Positions 9,000-12,442 of a stretch of 12,442 nucleotides of DNA are shown one piece after another (position 1 is the stretch's first letter; the number at the start of each line of letters is the position of its first letter). A program made the translations under genes and the position numbers. The DNA comes from Hyphochytrium catenoides (lineage: Eukaryota > Sar > Hyphochytriomycetes > Hyphochytriales > Hyphochytriaceae), in the NCBI GenBank assembly GCA_900088475.1, contig FLMG01002751.1:1-12442 (forward strand). The letters run 5' to 3'. A model generated the notes under the pieces. It was not told the DNA's origin. It was given only the letters and a program-made list of their open reading frames with translations, and ran no database searches.

Positions 9000-9308
9000 T
9001 CATACAACTGTACGAGTACCTGTACAAATAATTCTTTGTGTTCCAAGACGTGTTTCCCCGTTTATTTGTAGGGTACATGGAACAGTCTCCCTTCTCTGTT
9101 TCTTCTGCCAAGGTTCCCAGATGATGAGTCTCCTCCTTGGAGCAAGGACTTGACGCGCCGCAAAAGGTTGCGCAGATTCCACCACCTTGAGACTCATCTG
9201 CAACCAGTTCCCTGCGGAGAAGTAGACCATAAGCATAATTCCTGCAGTGCTTCTGGAGCTGACATCAACAGAAGGAGCTAGTAGTTGGCGTTGACCAGCC
9301 CTAAACAT
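9000..9308 (-). CDS. Possible small protein, unspliced 102-codon reading frame
   Basis: The frame starts at ATG 9308-9306 with MFRAGQRQLLAPSVDVSSRS, an acid-poor N-terminus like a mitochondrial presequence, and stays open to TGA near 9000. A possible 81-nt intron (donor after CTCAAG near 9187, acceptor TTGGCAG near 9106) would leave the frame unchanged. No family was recognised. The plus strand is also open over 9072-9280, so the call rests mainly on the start codon, the N-terminal composition and the strand alternation of the window. Confidence 0.2.
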   Translation of the reverse strand: MFRAGQRQLLAPSVDVSSRSTAGIMLMVYFSAGNWLQMSLKVVESAQPFAARQVLAPRRRLIIWEPWQKKQRRETVPCTLQINGETRLGTQRIICTGTRTVV

Positions 9309-9523
9309 AGTCGAGTGCCTAAACGCTTCCTACTAACACTCGCAGTCGATAGGAGGTGGCACTGTGTTAGCTTGGCGCTCGAGACGTGGTATCCCATCAG
9401 CTTTTCTACCTAACCAAGACTCGCCCTCGTAATATCATCAAAGGGTAGCTGCCATTATGCAGTAGAACTGGTAGAGTTGCGGGTGAACACAACTTCGCCT
9501 AAGCGGCTCTGAGTCCGGATGCT

Positions 9524-10059
9524 ATGGACAAAGTCAAATGTGAGATTCAACCCAATGCTTGCCGAGAGTCATCATCCAAAGTAACCCCTAAATCTCATTG
9601 TTGCAGACTCTATTTGCTGCGGCCTCTTCTCCTTTATAGCGGTAATCCTCCTGGTAAGCTTCTCTCGGGTCCTGCGTTCAATTCTATGCTCAACTGACAG
9701 GTACCTTCCGCAGTGCTTCTTTGGAGCTCTACTGGAACTTCAGCCACTGTATGTTCCCGTAAAGAATCACGGTTCTGGAGCCATTGCGTGCTTTGGGGCG
9801 GGTTAGTTGCAAACATAGAACTGTTTACGAGCAAGATGTCACGTGGCTGACATTTCTTACCTCTCCAGCGGCCATTTACTTCGTCTTCCTAGTCGTATGT
9901 GTGTCAGTATGGCGCGTCGAGTCCCGGAAACGCCAAGAGTATCTGTTACTGCATAGCGATGATGACGATCCTCTAGCCAAGACCTATCTATACGGTGACA
10001 AGGCCCCTTTTCCTCCCTCAAAGTCGAGGTCAAGAGAGGCAATCGCACCAGCTCAGTAG
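9524..10059 (+). CDS. RNASEK: RNASEK-like two-helix membrane protein, 113 aa
   Basis: Four exons join in phase: 9524-9539 (only 16 nt), 9607-9653, 9714-9801 and 9869-10059. RNASEK (named ribonuclease kappa) is a small membrane protein that associates with the V-ATPase and is needed for endocytosis. Seen here: CCG at residues 9-11 at the start of membrane helix 1 (about 7-30), then a lumenal loop, then helix 2 (about 44-67) containing ACFGAAAIY, which aligns with CFIAAGLY of animal RNASEK. Directly after it comes WRVESRKRQEYL, matching the basic membrane-exit motif QVRxNKRKEYM. A longer hydrophilic tail with an Asp run (81-84) extends beyond the usual C-terminus. The loop is shorter than in animals. 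The T-rich sequence just after the stop (10060-10076) is probably 3' UTR. The tiny first exon (MDKVK) is inferred from its GTGAGA donor and phase. Confidence 0.78.
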
Positions 10060-10227
10060 TTTATTTTATTTTATTACATCAGCTAGCCAGTCCCACGATA
10101 GGTAGGTGAACCGGTCAGCATATAGTCAGAGAGAGGTGGCAGCTAGATTAGAAGTAAAGACGCTCCCGGCTCCTGATGTCATTCTGGTTTGCAAAGTAAT
10201 GGCAGCCGCCGCACGATCACCAAAACG

Positions 10228-11485
10228 TCAGTCAACTGTTGTGAGGCCGATTCCTTCTACCCTTATAACGAGATAGGGGGTGTAGAGCTTTGTGAGCCTT
10301 TTCTCAATGGCCCTGACGCCGATGAGGCGCTCAAGGTATACCCCGAACTCACTATTGAAAAATAACCTTGAATTATTAGAGCGCCTGATTCCCTTTGTAG
10401 CTTAGAAATGGATGCCGGCTGTACTGTCGTTTGCCCTTCAACGGTCATTGCGTGGAGCTTCGGCTCGTCGTCCTTTTAGCTTATTCCCTTTGTAGTTTAG
10501 GAATGGATGCCGACTGTAGTTCTACTTGTACTGTCGTTTGCCCTTCAACGGTTACTCTACTCTCTATACTACTGCTCTAGAAGACATCATCAGACGAAAA
10601 GCCATCTGCTGCTCTGCTCTGTCTCCTGCTCCATCGCTGCGTCGTACTTTTACAAGACAGATAGGAAGCCAATAGTTCCTCTTGTGCAATACCAGACACC
10701 AGAACCATAGAGTCAGTAATCAAGCACAACGTTGTCTGGTAAGATTCTTTTTAGGATTTCCAAGGTAAAGAGAGGGATTTTGCCCAAATAAGATTATCGT
10801 AAATATAGATAACCTCACCTTGGGACATCTTTATGATCCATAAGTAAAGATCTTGGTGGCGCGATTCTGCAGATTTCAAAAACTTCTTGACCAGAAGGCG
10901 AGAAGCTTCTCTTCCGTGCATCCCAAGCTCCATCCTGTCATCATCATCAGGGCATCACGCAGGCAATCACTGCCCACGTACACCCTGCCACCTCGCTGCC
11001 GTCGGGTCTAGCATGTAACCTCTGATGTGGGTCGCCGTCTGTGCTAAGGAAGATCTCAGGAAGTATCAGATTGAGATGTCACGCTTGGCCCAAGCTTCCG
11101 TCGGTCACCTTCCTTATTCTGCTGCTATCATCTTCTTCTCTTGTTAACCGCTCTTCTCCGGCCTGCCGCTCCACGAAATTGGGAGAGGAAGAAGCCTGCT
11201 GGCTATCTTACCTTATAGATATCTGTATCGGTCCTTTCGACGTCCCATCCACTTCTCTCGAGCAAGAGTTCATTGCCAGGGTTGGGCTCCTCGAATTTCT
11301 TAGAAAGTTTCTACTATCAGCTCTGGTGCTATTGAAGCTGGAGACAACTGGCGCCAGGATGATGCGCAATAGTTCAAGTAGTGCCGAGCATGCGACGACG
11401 TGGGCCGTACCTTTCACGAAGACAAGAGAGATAGCTTCTGAAGCTTAACCTTCCCGAATGAAGTTCGAGGTATGCGTGTGGCCAT
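10228..11485 (-). CDS. Uncharacterised small basic protein, about 131-161 aa
   Basis: Well-supported exons are 11310-11212, 11162-11109, 11038-10982 and 10934-10819, all GT-AG and in phase. They encode the blocks KKFEEPNPGNELLLERSGWD, AGEERLTREEDDSSRIRK, THIRGYMLDPTAARWQG and SGQEVFEICRIAPPRSLL. The likely first exon is 11485-11450 (MATRIPRTSFGK) with a GTTAAG donor. The C-terminus has two phase-compatible choices. One is a 124-nt exon 10351-10228 encoding 40 residues (including LERLIGVRAIEKRLTKLY), preferred because it is long, protein-like and follows a T-rich acceptor. The other is a 34-nt exon 10746-10713 (ILPDNVVLDY), reached by a shorter 72-nt intron. The longer form gives about 161 aa and a 467-nt last intron that contains the duplicated segment listed below. 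No family was recognised and no membrane helix is seen. Its ATG lies 101 bp from that of EXO1 on the other strand. Confidence 0.55.
10388..10445. repeat. Direct repeat, copy 1 (58 bp)
   Basis: This segment recurs at 10483-10552 with four point differences and a 12-bp gap. On the minus strand both copies are open in the same frame (TVEGQTTVQ...KLQRE). Copy 1 continues open after the repeat, whereas copy 2 meets TAA directly after GAA. It lies inside the inferred last intron of the minus-strand gene, or in the intergenic space if the shorter form of that gene is correct. Confidence 0.9.
10483..10552. repeat. Direct repeat, copy 2 (70 bp, with 12-bp insertion)
   Basis: This is the second copy of the segment at 10388-10445, starting 95 bp further on. 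The extra 12 bp (GTTCTACTTGTA) add four codons on the minus strand (VELQ) without shifting the frame. The copies are about 93% identical outside the insertion, which points to a fairly recent local duplication. Confidence 0.9.
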
Positions 11486-11586
11486 TAATCAGGCATCATG
11501 CGTTGAGCTCACATAGAACAATGTCGGGCTGAAACCTATTATTCCACCAGACGTAGCTCCGTCCTCCTGCCTCGGTGGTCCTGGCA
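11486..11586. promoter_or_regulatory. Shared bidirectional promoter region of EXO1 and the minus-strand gene
   Basis: Only 101 bp lie between two divergent start codons, so the core promoters and 5' leaders of both genes must overlap or sit inside the neighbouring transcripts. No TATA box or other known element was identified. The layout suggests, but does not show, co-expression. Confidence 0.45.
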
Positions 11587-12442
11587 ATGGGTATCAGCGG
11601 TCTCCTCCCCGCGCTTAAGGGCCACATTCGCCCCACGCACATTCGCTCCTACTCTGGACTCACCGTGGCCGTTGATGGCTATTGCTGGTAAGTCTCGATG
11701 ATTCTTGGGCATATATCTTTCCCCTTCTCACTGCTTTTAGACTGACACCTGGACGCGCTACCCTAGGCTGCATCGTGGAGTCTACGCCTGCAGCGAGGAT
11801 CTGGGCAAGGGGATCCCAACCACGAAGTAGGATTGTCAATTGCCTTCATGCTCGACAGCAGTGTGACAACGTGTCCATGCACTTAGTGTTCTCTCCTCTG
11901 TTCGATCTGCCTCTTTATTCTCGTCTCTGCAATCTGAATCCAGAATGTCTCTCTTTGCTTCTTCATCTCCCTGCTTTCCTTTTGGTGGCTTCTGCGTTTT
12001 GGCGTCTTCTATGCTTCCCATCGCTCCACTAAGGCCACCTATCAGCCTCCGCATCAGCCTTTATTCTAACCACATCAGCAGATATCTCAACTATTGTCTG
12101 CGGATGGTGCATCTGCTCCTCAGCCATGGTGTGAGGCCCTACATGGTCTTTGATGGCGCGTATCTTCCCGCCAAAGCAGGCACTGAAACAGATAGATCAG
12201 AGTAAGGAGATAAAATGTTATCTCATTAAGGACGTTGACTTAGACTTTATACGTCGTCATCTCCCTTGTAGGTCCAGAGAGAAGAATCGCGCTATGGCCC
12301 TTCAGAAGCTTCAGCAAGGGGACCGAGAGGCCGCGAGACAATACTTTATCAAGGCGGCTGAAGTCACGCCTCAGATGGCCTGGCATTTCATCCAAGTGAG
12401 CAACAGCTTGTCCACCTCTCGCATCTCGCTTTGCCGGCATCT
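11587..12442 (+). CDS. EXO1: Exonuclease 1 (EXO1), N-terminal part, cut by the window end
   Basis: Four exons are visible: 11587-11687, 11767-11826, 12082-12201 and 12272-12395, all in phase. The last ends at a GTGAGC donor and the window closes inside the next intron. EXO1 is a 5'-to-3' exonuclease and flap nuclease of the Rad2/FEN1 family, acting in the nucleus in mismatch repair and end resection. The first 135 residues are the N-terminal XPG-N domain. MGISGLLPALK opens the protein; the N-terminal glycine and Asp30 (in VAVDGYCWLHRG) match the conserved metal-site region; KYLNYCLRMVHLLLSHGVRP and VFDG with Asp78 fit the second metal ligand; VTPQMA precedes the helical arch. Asp30 and Asp78 fall at the same numbers as in human EXO1. 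LHRG after DGYCW separates EXO1 from FEN1. The 255-nt second intron is the longest in this gene here. It shares a 101-bp upstream region with a divergent gene. Confidence 0.96.

Larger units (their letters stand above)
8344..9523. other. Poorly resolved 1.2-kb region between SFT2 and RNASEK-like genes
   Basis: This stretch separates two divergently transcribed genes and must include their promoters. It also holds weak coding signals on both strands, listed separately at 8507-8847 (+) and 9000-9308 (-). If the strand alternation seen elsewhere holds, one plus and one minus gene converging near 8850-9000 would fit. The part 8820-9020 is AT-rich, has many GTAC tetranucleotides and can form small hairpins. 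From 9310 to 9523 nothing was recognised beyond the expected 5' leader of the RNASEK-like gene. Confidence 0.4.

Noticed and set aside
9072-9280. Plus-strand exon-like stretch after acceptor TTTGTAG (PDDESPPWSKDLTRRKRLRR and onward to a stop).
   Set aside because: It looks protein-like but has no upstream exon or start, and overlaps the minus-strand frame with an ATG. It was kept only as a sign that the region is unresolved.
1-12442. tRNA, rRNA, CRISPR array, transposon ends or viral genes.
   Set aside because: Scanning both strands by eye gave no intact B-box with a matching acceptor stem, no regular spaced repeats, no terminal inverted repeats and no transposase- or capsid-like frame.

Overview
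The window is nuclear DNA of a eukaryote with compact, intron-rich genes. The evidence is direct: seven reading frames can be rebuilt only by removing GT-AG introns, mostly 50-125 nt long, several with CTAAC/CTGAC-like branch sites, and each joined frame keeps phase across every junction. Four rebuilt proteins belong to recognised families. The lineage cannot be fixed from the sequence. A microbial eukaryote (protist or alga) is likely, because a proteobacterial-type CnoX/YbbN protein with a mitochondrial presequence is unusual for animals or fungi. No prokaryotic operon, CRISPR array, rRNA, tRNA or mobile element was seen.

Layout from left to right: a possible F-box exon (+, 53-240); a possible small gene (-, 553-755); a lysine/glutamate-rich protein of unknown function built from about 14 exons (+, 1054-3374); a mitochondrial thioredoxin-TPR protein of CnoX/YbbN type in 12 exons (-, 3540-5897); gamma-glutamylaminecyclotransferase (+, 6699-7280); an SFT2 family vesicle-transport membrane protein (-, 7414-8343); a poorly resolved stretch with one weak candidate gene per strand (8344-9523); an RNASEK-like two-helix membrane protein (+, 9524-10059); an unrecognised basic protein (-, about 10228-11485); and the 5' part of exonuclease 1 (+, from 11587), which runs off the window.

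The seven firm genes alternate strand without exception (+ - + - + - +), giving divergent pairs with shared upstream regions and convergent pairs whose ends lie about 130-170 bp apart. The genes do not form one pathway. They cover mitochondrial redox and protein quality control, glutamyl-amine (isopeptide) turnover, Golgi traffic, V-ATPase-linked endocytosis and DNA repair. The most interesting items are the mitochondrial CnoX-like protein with a WCDPC active site cut up by 23- and 28-nt micro-exons, the strict strand alternation, an in-frame duplicated segment at 10388-10552, and two unrecognised multi-exon genes.
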